From Sphingopyxis italica (GTDB lineage Bacteria; Pseudomonadota; Alphaproteobacteria; Sphingomonadales; Sphingomonadaceae): a stretch of DNA of 64,000 bases. The translations under genes and the position numbers were made by a program. This document shows, piece after piece, positions 17,381 to 26,822 of the stretch. A model generated the notes under the pieces. It saw nothing but the letters and a program-made list of their open reading frames with translations, had not been told where the DNA came from and searched no databases. The stretch lies in assembly GCF_011926545.1 (NCBI RefSeq), contig NZ_JAATIT010000003.1, positions 599,071 through 663,070 on the forward strand, written 5' to 3'. The stretch's first letter is position 1; every line of letters starts with the position of its first letter.

Positions 17381-17854
17381 TTACATATATTTCATCGAGA
17401 TGGAGATCGTCTTGGGCGCATCCCCGACCGAAAAGGCCGTCTTCTTGTAGCTCGGCTTGCCGAGGTTGAAGATGTTGATGCTGGGATTGTTCGACATCCC
17501 GCCGCCGTCGCGCGTGATATCGGTCTTGCCATTACCGTTGACGTCGTGGCGCACCGCGATGCCATAGACGCCAGCTTGGGGCAGCGGGACGCAGACGGTC
17601 ATCGACCCGGCGCGCGCCGGCACTTCGATGCGAGCGAGCCAGCGGCCCTTCTCCAGCCAGTCCGCCGACGTGCCGCGATAGCTTTGCACGCGAATCTTAC
17701 CAGTCGACGCCTTGACGCCGCTGATCTGAACCAGCGTCGACGGACCATTTCTGCACTGCGACAGATCGTTCGAGATGACCCGGCCTTCCGCCTGCGCCGT
17801 TGCGGCGACTGCCAGCAAGGAAACGCCAAACAGGGCCGATACAAATTTCGACAT
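17381..17854 (-). CDS. DUF2141 family exported protein
   Basis: The protein has 157 residues with a signal peptide, MSKFVSALFGVSLLAVAATAQA, cleaved after AQA. The mature beta-sandwich has the typical DUF2141 motifs VSGVKAS-like VQISGVKASTGKIRVQSY, GVYGIAVRHDVNGNGKTD (a calcium-loop-like turn) and the C-terminal PSYKKTAFSVGDAPKTISISM. Function of the family is unknown. It is the first gene of a unit with the lipid kinase, 4 bases apart. ATG 17854 is preceded by TGGAGG on the minus strand. Confidence 0.85.
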   Translation of the reverse strand: MSKFVSALFGVSLLAVAATAQAEGRVISNDLSQCRNGPSTLVQISGVKASTGKIRVQSYRGTSADWLEKGRWLARIEVPARAGSMTVCVPLPQAGVYGIAVRHDVNGNGKTDITRDGGGMSNNPSINIFNLGKPSYKKTAFSVGDAPKTISISMKYM

Positions 17855-17985
17855 GACCTCAAAACCTCCAGAGGCTATAGCCACATCCGCAAACGCTAAC
17901 GCGCGCCGACGTGGGTCCCTGTCGCCCTTGAATCGGCATATCGGAAACAACTGCGGCCAAATCATGGTGATGGGGCGACGAAAGA

Positions 17986-19197
17986 TTGAATAAGCTTCCT
18001 GCCATCGACCGCTACATCGCGCGGCTCATTTTTTTCCCGATGCTCGGCACGCTCGTGCTGTCGGCGATGCTGCTCGTGCTCGAAAAGATGCTGCGCCTCT
18101 TCGACTTCGTCGCCACCGAGGGCGGCCCGGTCAGCGTCGTGTGGCGCATGCTCGCGAACCTCATCCCCGAATATCTTTCGCTCGGCATCCCGATCGGCCT
18201 GATGCTGGGGATTCTCCTCGCTTTCCGAAGGCTTGCGACATCGAGCGAGCTCGACGTGCTCAAGGGTGTGGGCATGAGTTTCGGGCGGCTGATGCGCATT
18301 CCCTTCGCCTATGCGATCGCGCTCGCGGCGCTCAACCTCGCGATCGTCGGCTTCATCCAGCCCGTCGCGCGCTATGCCTACGAAGGGCTGCAATTCGAAC
18401 TGCGCTCGGGCGCGCTCGGCGCATCGATCAAGGTCGGCGAATTCACCAAATTGGGCGACCGCATGACGCTGCGCATCGAGGAAAGCTATGACGATGGCCG
18501 CGCCTTGCGCGGCATTTTCGTGCGCGGCGACCAGCGCGACGGGCAGCGCGTGTCGGCAACCGCGGCGCGGGGGCAGTTTCTCGCGACCGACGATCCGAAC
18601 ACGATCATCCTGCGCCTGTCGCAGGGCGTGCTGATCCATGAATCGCCCAAATTCTCGGTGCCGCGCGTCCTGACCTTCGACAATCACGACCTGCCGATCC
18701 CGCTGCCCAAGATCGAGGCGTTCCGCCTGCGCGGCGGCGCCGACCGCGAGATGACGATCCCCGAATTGTTCGTCGCGGGCAAGGACAGCAGCCAACCCGA
18801 GCGGACGCGGCTCGAATCGCGGGCGAATTTCCACTTCCGCATCGTCGAGGTGATGTCGATGTTCCTGATCCCGCTGATCGCGGTCGCGCTCGCGATCCCG
18901 CCGAAACGATCGACCTCGTCGCTCGGCGTCTTCCTGTCGATCGTGCTGCTCGTCACCCAGCACAAGATCAACCAATATGCCGAGGATCTGGGCGCGCGCG
19001 GGGCGATCGACCCGCTGATCGCGCTCTGGGTTCCCTATCTGCTCTTCGCGGCGCTCGCGATCTGGATGTATTACACGATCGCACATGTTCCCGGGGGGCA
19101 GCCGATCGGCGCGCTCGAACGCGTCGCCGCCAAAGCGGCGCAGAAGCTTCGCGGCCTGCTCAGCATGTTCCAGCGCGACAAGGCCCGACTCACCTGA
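17986..19197 (+). CDS. lptF: LPS export permease LptF
   Basis: The product is 403 residues with the YjgP/YjgQ permease layout: three N-terminal helices, a periplasmic jellyroll-like domain (about 130-290) and three C-terminal helices. DRYIARLIFFPMLGTLVLSAML at the start and AIPPKRSTSSLGVFLSIVLL near the end are typical of LptF. With LptG and the LptB ATPase it pulls lipid A-core out of the inner membrane. No ATG fits the frame; TTG at 17986 with upstream GGGGCGACGAAAGA is used. The stop overlaps the lptG start by one base. Confidence 0.93.
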   Translation: MNKLPAIDRYIARLIFFPMLGTLVLSAMLLVLEKMLRLFDFVATEGGPVSVVWRMLANLIPEYLSLGIPIGLMLGILLAFRRLATSSELDVLKGVGMSFGRLMRIPFAYAIALAALNLAIVGFIQPVARYAYEGLQFELRSGALGASIKVGEFTKLGDRMTLRIEESYDDGRALRGIFVRGDQRDGQRVSATAARGQFLATDDPNTIILRLSQGVLIHESPKFSVPRVLTFDNHDLPIPLPKIEAFRLRGGADREMTIPELFVAGKDSSQPERTRLESRANFHFRIVEVMSMFLIPLIAVALAIPPKRSTSSLGVFLSIVLLVTQHKINQYAEDLGARGAIDPLIALWVPYLLFAALAIWMYYTIAHVPGGQPIGALERVAAKAAQKLRGLLSMFQRDKARLT

Positions 19198-20297
19198 TGC
19201 ACCAGCTTCATTTTTTCCCGTCGCGCACGATGGCGCTCTATGTCGGGCGCCTCTTCCTCGTCCGCTCCTTCTCCATCCTCTTCGCGCTCGTCCTGATCCT
19301 CCAGACGCTCGACCTGCTCGGCGAGAGCGGCAAGATCCTGGCGGTTGCCGGCAACAGCGATTCGGACGTGTGGCGCTATGTCGGGATGCGGCTGCCGCAG
19401 ATCATCGAGACCTTCCTGCCCTTTTCGGTGCTGCTCGGCACGATATTGACGATGATAACGCTCAACCAGAACAGCGAGGTTGTCGCGATGAAAGCGTCGG
19501 GCATGTCGGCGCATCAGGTGCTCGCGCCCTTGTTCCTCGCCGCGCTGCTCGTCGCGGGAATCAGCTTCGCGTTCAACGAACGCATCGTCACGCGCTCGAC
19601 CGCCGCGCTCAGCGCCTGGCAGAAGGTCGAATATAAGAAGGTGCCGAAGGACAGCGGGATACGCACCAATATCTGGGTTCGCGACGGCGACGATTTGATC
19701 AACGCGACGACGGTCGACATCAGCGGCCCGGTGATCGTTCTAGGCTATGTCACCATCTATGAGCGCACCGGCGGCGTGCTGTCGTCGATGCTGTCGGCCG
19801 ACAGCGCGCGCGCGGTCGCGGGCGGCGGCTGGGAAATGACGAACGCGCGGCGCTTCATCCGCCGCTCGGGCACCGTCGAACCGCTCGGCACGATCGTCGC
19901 GGCGAAAAATGTGCGTCCCGACCAGTTCACGCTGGCACAGGTCGATGGCGACGCTCTGCCCTTCCTCCAGCTCCGCTCGGCGATCGCCGACCTCGAAGCC
20001 GCGGGGCGCCCCGTCGACGCGCTGAAGGGCGTGCTGTGGCATAAGATTTCGGGACCGCTGTCAGCGATATTGATGCCGCTGCTCGGCGCGGTCGCAGCGT
20101 TCGGCCTCGCGCGCTCGGGCAAACTCTTCGTGCGCGCGATCATCGGCATGGGGCTTGGCTTCGCCTATTTCGTCGCCGACAATTTTGCGCTCGCGATGGG
20201 CGATTTGGGCGCTTATTCGCCCTTTCTCGCCGCGTGGGGGCCGTTCATCCTCTTTGCGCTGATCGGCGAGATGATCTTGATCCGGACGGAAGAATAG
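19197..20297 (+). CDS. lptG: LPS export permease LptG
   Basis: A 366-residue partner of LptF in the LptBFG transporter. It has the same three-helix, periplasmic domain, three-helix plan; the family signature ETFLPFSVLLGTILTMITLNQNSEVVAMKASGMS (about 70-103) contains the coupling region for LptB. The C-terminal helices read ILMPLLGAVAAFGLARSG and FAYFVADNFALAMG. The ATG at 19197 overlaps the lptF stop (TGATG), so the two are translationally coupled. It converges on the TonB receptor gene. Confidence 0.94.
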   Translation: MHQLHFFPSRTMALYVGRLFLVRSFSILFALVLILQTLDLLGESGKILAVAGNSDSDVWRYVGMRLPQIIETFLPFSVLLGTILTMITLNQNSEVVAMKASGMSAHQVLAPLFLAALLVAGISFAFNERIVTRSTAALSAWQKVEYKKVPKDSGIRTNIWVRDGDDLINATTVDISGPVIVLGYVTIYERTGGVLSSMLSADSARAVAGGGWEMTNARRFIRRSGTVEPLGTIVAAKNVRPDQFTLAQVDGDALPFLQLRSAIADLEAAGRPVDALKGVLWHKISGPLSAILMPLLGAVAAFGLARSGKLFVRAIIGMGLGFAYFVADNFALAMGDLGAYSPFLAAWGPFILFALIGEMILIRTEE

Positions 20298-20338
20298 CGG
20301 CCGGTTTCGACCCGGCTCCGTTCTCATAAACGGCAATG

Positions 20339-20364
20339 GGCCGCGGCACTTCCGCGCCGCGGCC
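20339..20364. terminator. GC hairpin between convergent genes, possible bidirectional terminator
   Basis: GGCCGCGGC (20339-20347) and GCCGCGGCC (20356-20364) form a perfect 9-bp stem with an 8-base loop, midway between the lptG stop and the TonB-receptor stop. No T-run follows on either side, so termination is uncertain. Confidence 0.45.
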
Positions 20365-20400
20365 ACACTACGACCCATCGAGACTCTTGACCTGACGGGT

Positions 20401-23112
20401 TCAGAAACGAAAACGAACGCTGCCCTGGACGGTGCGACCCAGCGTACGGACGCCGAGCGGCAGCAGCTTTTCCTTCCCGAAATAGCGGTAGACGTCGTGG
20501 CCGAGGAGATTCCCGCCCTCGAGCGACAGCGTCATCCACTTCACCGGCGTATAGTTGATCGCCGCGTCGAGGCGGTAGGTATCGTCATTATACCAGGAAT
20601 AGTCGGGATTCTGCGTCCAGACGAACAGGCGATAGGAGGAGCGATAGTTGAGCGCGACGCGGGCGCTGAACTTCGGCGTGTCATAGAAGAGCGCCGCATT
20701 CGCGGTCCATTTCGAGGTGTTGGGCGAATCGAACGCACCGGGGAATTCCTCGGGATAGGGATATTCGACGCGTGCCTCCAGAATATGGCTGGCATTGAGG
20801 CTGACCCCGAAGTTCTTCCAGACACCGGGAAGGAAATCGAAGAAGCTCTGCACCGACCCTTCGATCCCCGCGAAGGTGCCGTCGCCGGCGTTGCGCTGCT
20901 GTTCGACAAAGCCCGTCTCGCCCGGAAAGCCGTAAATGTCGAGCGGCTGGTCGCCTTCACGGCTATAGTAAAGGAAGTTCGTCGCCTTCTTGTAATAGCC
21001 CGCCAGCGAGACCAGCCCGCCGCGGCCGAAATAATATTCGGCGCTGGCGTCGAAAGCGTGCTCGCGTTGCGCCTCCAGCGCGGGATTGCCGGCAAAGATG
21101 ATCTTCGGCGTGGCGCGCGTCTCGGCGAAAAAGAAGGGACGCGTGTCATAGAAGCTCGGCCGATGGACATTGGTCGTATATGACAGGCGCAGTTGCAGCT
21201 TCGGCGTGAAATGGAGCAGCGCGGTGAAGCTCGGCAGGATGTCGGTATAATTGCCGCGTCCCGGCGATTCCTCGACGATGTCCTGGAAACCGTTCGATGC
21301 GTCGCCCGGACGGAAGTTGAAGCTGTTCGAACTGCCCCATGTATTGACGTAACGGACGCCCGCCGAACCGTCGATCGGGAAGCCGAGCGCATCGAAGCCA
21401 TAGTTGAGCTGGCCATAGAAGGCGAAATTATTCTCGGTCGACCGGAAGGTCTGGCCGCGGTCGCTCGGCGGGAATTCGCTCGAAAAACGCTCGGCATTGC
21501 CGGGGTCAAATTGCTGGATATAGCTGCGGACGGCGTCGATATTGCCGAGGAGGTCGGCGCCCGGAATGCGATACCAGGACAGGCTGTCGATGCCGCCGAT
21601 CGTCGGCCCGGTCAGGCTGGCATCGCCGCCGCCGGGAAAATCGGTGAGCGGCGTCCGCGCGCCGCCGATACGCGGGAAACCGTCGCGATAGCCATAGTAG
21701 CGGCTGGTAAGACGGCGGTTGTAGCGAAAACCGACCTGAAGGTTGCGCAGGAAATGCGCATCGCTGAGCCGCAGCGTCAGATCGGCCTGCGCCGCGAACT
21801 CCTTGTTCTTCGAACCGCCCTGATTGTCCTGAAAACGGTCGACGACATAGGAACCGACGTCTGAGAGATCGGCGTCGTTGAAAGTAATCGACGGCACCCC
21901 GCCCTTATACTGGTCCGACATGAAGTCGACGCTCGCCGAGGTCAGGTCGCCGGGGCGCAAAATCTGTTCGACGAAATAATTGCCCTCATTGCTCCAATTA
22001 TACTGGACGCTCGCATTGATCTGGGCGCGGTCGCCGCGCCAGTGCGCCTCGAAATTGGTCGTGTAGAGGTTCGAGTGAAAAGAATTATAGAGCGAGTCGA
22101 TGCCCGCGGCGATCCCGTTCGGATTGGAGACGGTCAGCGACTTTACCGTCGTCCCATCGGGCATGAGCACGACGTCGCTGTAGATCCCCGCCGGCATGAA
22201 GGGGATGTCCTGCACATACAGCCGCTCGACCGAACGCTTCTCGCGCGATCCGAGATAGCCGCCTTCCAGAACGAAATCGAGATTGTCGCTCGGTTTCCAC
22301 TGGAGCACCGCGTTGATCGAAGGGCGCGTCACATGGCCCTCCTCGGTGCCATATTGCGCGCGATAGGGGATCACCACGGTCGAACCGTCGATGGTCGTGT
22401 CGAAGGGCGATTCGCTCTCGATGTAGTTTTCGTTGTAGAAATTCTTCGTCCACGACGCGTTGATCAGAAAACCGATCTCGCCGTCGCCCGCGTTCATCCG
22501 GTTGGCGATGAGCAAGCTGCCATAGGGGCTGGTCTTCTTCGAGATGTCGTCATAGACGCCGCGCGCGCTGCCGGCGATCGTCCAGCCGCGATTGAGGTCC
22601 ATCGGGCGGCGCAATTCGACATTGACGGTGCCCGCGATCCCGCCTTCGACCTGATCGGCGGTGCGCGTCTTGTAGACGTCGACCTGCTTCAACAGTTCGG
22701 CCGGGATGTCGGCGAGATTGAGCGAACGTCCGTCGCCCAAATTGGTCTGGTTGCCGTTGATCGTCGTCTGGATCTCGGCAAGTCCGCGGATCGTGACGCC
22801 TTGCCCCTGGCCGCGGGCACGATCGATCTGCACGCCGGTCACGCGCGACAGCGCCTCAGGCACATTATTGTCGGGAAGCTTGCCGACGTCTTCGGCGACG
22901 ACCGAGTCGACGATCTGTTTCGAATTGCGCTTCATGTCGTTGGCGGCTTCGACGCTGCCCCGGATGCCGACGACGACGATGGTCGCGTCATCCTGTGCTT
23001 CGGCATCCTCCGCGACGCTGTCCGACTCCTGCGCTGCGGCGGCCGTCGGCACGCACCCGAACGCCATGGCCCCAAAAGCCGCCGAACATAGAATCGTCGA
23101 TCTAATCCGCAT
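20401..23112 (-). CDS. TonB-dependent outer-membrane receptor
   Basis: The protein has 903 residues. A signal peptide (cleavage after AAAAQ-like PTAAAAQES) is followed by a TonB-box-like DDATIVVVGIRGSVEAANDM, a plug domain with NVPEALSRVTGVQIDRARGQ and VTIRGLAEIQTTING, and a 22-strand barrel ending VQGSVRFRF with the terminal Phe needed for outer-membrane insertion. The plug resembles receptors for oligosaccharides or other large substrates rather than ferric siderophores, but the ligand cannot be fixed. GGGGAGACGGGGCA precedes the start. A dyad at 23153-23171 may be its operator. Confidence 0.94.
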   Translation of the reverse strand: MRIRSTILCSAAFGAMAFGCVPTAAAAQESDSVAEDAEAQDDATIVVVGIRGSVEAANDMKRNSKQIVDSVVAEDVGKLPDNNVPEALSRVTGVQIDRARGQGQGVTIRGLAEIQTTINGNQTNLGDGRSLNLADIPAELLKQVDVYKTRTADQVEGGIAGTVNVELRRPMDLNRGWTIAGSARGVYDDISKKTSPYGSLLIANRMNAGDGEIGFLINASWTKNFYNENYIESESPFDTTIDGSTVVIPYRAQYGTEEGHVTRPSINAVLQWKPSDNLDFVLEGGYLGSREKRSVERLYVQDIPFMPAGIYSDVVLMPDGTTVKSLTVSNPNGIAAGIDSLYNSFHSNLYTTNFEAHWRGDRAQINASVQYNWSNEGNYFVEQILRPGDLTSASVDFMSDQYKGGVPSITFNDADLSDVGSYVVDRFQDNQGGSKNKEFAAQADLTLRLSDAHFLRNLQVGFRYNRRLTSRYYGYRDGFPRIGGARTPLTDFPGGGDASLTGPTIGGIDSLSWYRIPGADLLGNIDAVRSYIQQFDPGNAERFSSEFPPSDRGQTFRSTENNFAFYGQLNYGFDALGFPIDGSAGVRYVNTWGSSNSFNFRPGDASNGFQDIVEESPGRGNYTDILPSFTALLHFTPKLQLRLSYTTNVHRPSFYDTRPFFFAETRATPKIIFAGNPALEAQREHAFDASAEYYFGRGGLVSLAGYYKKATNFLYYSREGDQPLDIYGFPGETGFVEQQRNAGDGTFAGIEGSVQSFFDFLPGVWKNFGVSLNASHILEARVEYPYPEEFPGAFDSPNTSKWTANAALFYDTPKFSARVALNYRSSYRLFVWTQNPDYSWYNDDTYRLDAAINYTPVKWMTLSLEGGNLLGHDVYRYFGKEKLLPLGVRTLGRTVQGSVRFRF

Positions 23113-23152
23113 TGCCCCGTCTCCCCTTTTTTATTTCGATTCGTTAACTCCT

Positions 23153-23171
23153 ACAATATATCGTATACTGT
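23153..23171. promoter_or_regulatory. Dyad upstream of the TonB receptor, operator candidate
   Basis: ACAATATA-TCG-TATACTGT: two 8-base arms matching at 7 of 8 positions, in an AT-rich island 41 bases before the receptor start. AT-rich dyads in this position are typical of repressor sites. Which regulator binds is unknown. Confidence 0.45.
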
Positions 23172-23233
23172 CCGTCATCAGATCGCAAGCCCGGTTTGCG
23201 ATCGCGCTGCGTTCGCCACAGCACGAAGCCGCG

Positions 23234-24631
23234 TTACGCGGTGGGCGATCCTCGTTTTCCTAAACTCCAACGACTTTCCAACATGCCATGGGAAAGCCGG
23301 TCCCGGCGCGCGGGGGCGGCGCCCCGCCGCGCCGCCGCGCGGGCGGCATGGACGGTATAGCCGCAGAGCAGGCCATAGAATGCCAGCCCCTCGACCTGCC
23401 AAAAAGGCATCGTCGCCATGTTGAGCAGGAAGAAGGCGAAATGCGCGGCGATCAGCTGGAAGCGGTCGCCGCGCGCCGACGCCGCCGCAACGAACATCAC
23501 CGTCCACAGGGCGATCATCGCCGCGACGCCGAACCAGCCGAGCTCGTAGAGCGTCGCGACCAGCGTGTTGTGCGGATAGACCTTGAAGACGCCCTCCCAG
23601 CTTTCCGGCCCCAGACCGAACAGATGCTGAAGCGGCGTGCCGTCGGCCCAGGCATAGATATAGCTGCTCCAGATCAGCGGCCGCCCCGACATCACCTGCC
23701 GTTCGAGCAGGTCGAAGTCGCGCGGCGGCTTGATCAGCGCCGCCGGGTCGGCGAGGAAGGCGGCGAGGTCGGCGAAACTCTCGCGGTAGAGCAGCGCCGC
23801 GATCGCAAAGAGCAGCACGCCCGCGACGGTCGCGGTCACCGCCATCGCGCCGCGCTGGTCGCGCCGCACGCTCATCGTCAGCCCGCCGAGGAAGACCGCG
23901 AGCGCGAGCGGCGCGAGCGCGAGGATCGTGGTGCGATAACCCGCGAGCAGAATGGCAATGAGCGTCACGGACAGAAAGGCGATGCGCACCGCGCGCGGCG
24001 CCGAGCGCGCGAAGCCGCCAACCATGAACCCCGTCAGCAGCGCGACCGAGAAGGCCGCCTCGTGATTATAGCCGCCGATCCAGACCAGCCCGTCGCCGTC
24101 CTCGGCGCCCTTGGGCATGTTCAGCGCCAGCGACAGCGCCTGGAAGACGAGCAAGGGCAGGAAGGAAACCATCGCCCAGGTCAGAAAGCGCGCCTCGGGA
24201 TCGCGGCGCAGCGCCTGGAAGGCCGCGAGCAGGATCACGATCATATAGGCATATTTGACCGCGACGTTGATGCCGCCCACCAGATCGCCGTTGAGGCCGG
24301 CACTCAGCAGCGCGAGCAGGATCAGCATATAGACGGGCAGCAGCCATTTGAGCGCCAGATTGGCGGGCCGCACGACGAAAAGCAGCCCGAAACCGGTCAC
24401 CGCGACCGAAAGCACGGCATTGCCCGACAGCCCGCCGGCAAGCGGCTGGAACATATAGAGATGATAGGCGCCCGCGGTGGTGCGCAGCCACAGCGCGACG
24501 ACCACGAACGCCCCCGCCATGCCGCCCGCCCGCCTTGCCGCGATGACGAGCGGGACGAGCAGCACCAACGTGACGGGCACCAATATGCCGAGCCCGAAGG
24601 CCGGACCATAGGGCAGCGCCTGCGCGGTCAC
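23234..24631 (-). CDS. Exopolysaccharide polymerase/O-antigen ligase-like protein (Wzy type)
   Basis: A 465-residue polytopic membrane protein with about eleven helices and a large periplasmic loop holding the WaaL/Wzy-like PHNTLVATLYELGWFG motif. Start is GTG at 24631, 12 bases after the co-polymerase gene. It lies at one end of the exopolysaccharide locus, downstream of galU and the Wzc-like gene, so it most likely polymerises the repeat unit on undecaprenyl diphosphate at the outer face of the inner membrane. The C-terminal tail after the last helix is Arg-rich. Confidence 0.82.
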   Translation of the reverse strand: MTAQALPYGPAFGLGILVPVTLVLLVPLVIAARRAGGMAGAFVVVALWLRTTAGAYHLYMFQPLAGGLSGNAVLSVAVTGFGLLFVVRPANLALKWLLPVYMLILLALLSAGLNGDLVGGINVAVKYAYMIVILLAAFQALRRDPEARFLTWAMVSFLPLLVFQALSLALNMPKGAEDGDGLVWIGGYNHEAAFSVALLTGFMVGGFARSAPRAVRIAFLSVTLIAILLAGYRTTILALAPLALAVFLGGLTMSVRRDQRGAMAVTATVAGVLLFAIAALLYRESFADLAAFLADPAALIKPPRDFDLLERQVMSGRPLIWSSYIYAWADGTPLQHLFGLGPESWEGVFKVYPHNTLVATLYELGWFGVAAMIALWTVMFVAAASARGDRFQLIAAHFAFFLLNMATMPFWQVEGLAFYGLLCGYTVHAARAAARRGAAPARRDRLSHGMLESRWSLGKRGSPTA

Positions 24632-24643
24632 GGCGCCGCCCGG

Positions 24644-26821
24644 TCAGTCGGCATAATAAGGGCGGTACGCCTTGAGGAAGGTGCCGCCATCCTCATAGCC
24701 GGCACGCTCCTGCTCGCCCACATCGACCAGCGTCAGCACCGCGCCCAGCATTTCGGCGTGGACGTCGTACAGCCGCCGCAGCGCCACCGACGCCGCCTTC
24801 GACGGCGTCTTGCGCCAGCGCACGAGGAACACCACGCCGTCGGCCATGCTCGCGATCACGCGCGCCTCGTCGACCGGCAGCACCGGCGGCGTGTCGAGGA
24901 TCACGAGGTCATAGCGTTCGCGCACCTGTTCGATCAGCTCGGCGAGGCGCGGACTTTCAGCGAGGCTGATGCCTTTGGAATCGAGCCGCTGCGGCAGCAA
25001 ACAGGCGTCCGACAGGCTGTCCTTGACGATCGCCTGTTCCAGCGTCGCTTCGCCCGCCAGCACTTCGTCGAGCCCCAGCTTCACGTCCTCGGCGAACTGC
25101 CGGCTCGAGGCGCGCCGGCGCGCGTCGGCGTCGATCAGCAGCACCTTGCCGCCCGCGGCCGCCATCGCGCGGGCGAGGCTCATCGCGGTCGTCGTCTTGC
25201 CCTCGCCCGGCACCGCCGAGGTGATCGCGACGACGCGGACCGGCTGCGCCGCCTCGGCGAACTGGATCGAGGTGCGCAGGGTCCGGAACGCTTCGGCATA
25301 GGTCGATTGCGGCCGCTTGAGCAGCAGCTCCGCGGGCGGTGCCGGCAGGCCCGATTTGCGATAGCCGGGCAGCGTGCGCGCGTCGGGGATCGAGGCGAGC
25401 GTCGCCAGCCCCAGCGCATTCTCGATCGCGTCGCTCGTCTCGAGCCCGCGTTCGAGCAATTGCAGCAGCACGACGAGCAGCACGCCGATACCGAGCCCGC
25501 CGACCAGAGCCATCGCCGCATAGATCAGCATGTTCGGCGAGCTTGGCGCGCCCGGAACGCGCGCGCGGCTGACAATGTATGAATCGCTGCGTTCGAGCCC
25601 CGATTGCGCGACCGTCTGGCGATAACGGTCGAGGAAGGCCTGATAGAGCGTGCGCGACGATTCGGCGTTGCGCTCCAGCTCGGCGAGCCGCACCGATGCT
25701 TCATTGTCGCTCGCGAGCTTGCCTTGCGTCTGCGCGACCGAACCCGCGAGCGAAGCCGCGCGCTGACCGGCGATGCTCGCCTGGATCGACGCGTTGGCGA
25801 CGATGCGCTTCACCTCGGCGGCGATATGCTGGTCGGCGGTGCGCAGCTGGTTCTGTGCCTGGACGAGCGCGGGATGGCGCGGACCATAGCGTTTTTCGAG
25901 CGCCGCGACCTCGCGCGCCGCCTCGGCGCGCTGGGCGCGGAGCTGGCTGACCACCGGCGAATCGAGCGAGTCGCCGAGCTCCTCGCCGCTCCGCCCGCCG
26001 CGCACCTGCGCGCGTGCCGCCGAAAGCCGCGCCTGCGCCGCGGCATTTTCCGCCTTGGCCTGCGCGAGCTGCGTCGAGAGGCCCGACAATTCCTGCTGCG
26101 TCACCGTACTGGCTTCGGAAACCGCGAAAAGATTGTTCGCGGCGCGATAGTCGGCGACCGCACGCTCGGCGCCCAGCACCTGCGTGCGCAAATCCTGAAG
26201 CCGCTTTTCGAGAAAACCCTGCGCGCGCTGCGTCGCCTCAGCCTTCGAACCCGCCTGGCCCGAGACATAGTCGTCGACCAATGCGTTGGCGATCTGTGCC
26301 GCCTGGCCCGGTGTATTCCCCTCGTACGACACACTGATCGCATAGGAGAGTCCGTCGCGTTTCACCGTCAGGCCGCCGAGCAGGGTGCCGATCGCGCGCT
26401 GGCGCCCGGTCGGGTCGGGCTGCGCCGCCGGCGCGCCCTGCCCCGCAGCCTCGTTGAACGCCGGATCGCGCGCGAGCCGCAGCCGGTCGACCACCCGGCC
26501 GATCAGCTCGGGCGAGCGCAGCGCCTGCACCTCGGTATCGACCGCCGCCGAATCGGGATCGGCGGTCGGGGTCACCGAATCGACGTCGATCACCCGCTCG
26601 GCGGTGCGTTCGAGCGCGACCTGCGCGGTCGCGAGATAGCGCGGCTCGGCGACAAGATAGGCGGCGGCGGCGATGATGATCGCCGCGACCATCGCCGCGC
26701 ACAGCACCATCCACCGCCGGCGCAAGATCGCGCCGACATGGCGCAGGTCGATCAGCGCGCCGCGATCGACCTGCGGGTCCGCTTCCCGGCGGAGCGGTGC
26801 GCGCCGTGAAAGTGAATCCAT
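24644..26821 (-). CDS. Polysaccharide co-polymerase with fused tyrosine autokinase (Wzc-like)
   Basis: The protein has 725 residues. The N-terminal Wzz domain has TM1 at about 37-57, a long coiled-coil periplasmic region with heptad-like Ala/Glu/Arg stretches (about 180-410), and TM2 at about 430-455. The cytoplasmic BY-kinase has Walker A SAVPGEGKTT (535-544), Walker A' KVLLIDADARR, Walker B YDLVILDTPP and a C-terminal tyrosine cluster (YEDGGTFLKAYRPYYAD). It controls chain length and export through autophosphorylation cycles. In several sphingan loci these two halves are separate genes; here they are fused. One base separates it from galU. Confidence 0.94.
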   Translation of the reverse strand: MDSLSRRAPLRREADPQVDRGALIDLRHVGAILRRRWMVLCAAMVAAIIIAAAAYLVAEPRYLATAQVALERTAERVIDVDSVTPTADPDSAAVDTEVQALRSPELIGRVVDRLRLARDPAFNEAAGQGAPAAQPDPTGRQRAIGTLLGGLTVKRDGLSYAISVSYEGNTPGQAAQIANALVDDYVSGQAGSKAEATQRAQGFLEKRLQDLRTQVLGAERAVADYRAANNLFAVSEASTVTQQELSGLSTQLAQAKAENAAAQARLSAARAQVRGGRSGEELGDSLDSPVVSQLRAQRAEAAREVAALEKRYGPRHPALVQAQNQLRTADQHIAAEVKRIVANASIQASIAGQRAASLAGSVAQTQGKLASDNEASVRLAELERNAESSRTLYQAFLDRYRQTVAQSGLERSDSYIVSRARVPGAPSSPNMLIYAAMALVGGLGIGVLLVVLLQLLERGLETSDAIENALGLATLASIPDARTLPGYRKSGLPAPPAELLLKRPQSTYAEAFRTLRTSIQFAEAAQPVRVVAITSAVPGEGKTTTAMSLARAMAAAGGKVLLIDADARRRASSRQFAEDVKLGLDEVLAGEATLEQAIVKDSLSDACLLPQRLDSKGISLAESPRLAELIEQVRERYDLVILDTPPVLPVDEARVIASMADGVVFLVRWRKTPSKAASVALRRLYDVHAEMLGAVLTLVDVGEQERAGYEDGGTFLKAYRPYYAD

Positions 26822-26822
26822 G

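Noticed and set aside
23288..25582. Long plus-strand open frame (764 residues) opposite the polymerase and Wzc-like genes
   Set aside because: Shadow frame of high-GC codon use; the minus-strand genes have full families, motifs and tight operon spacing.
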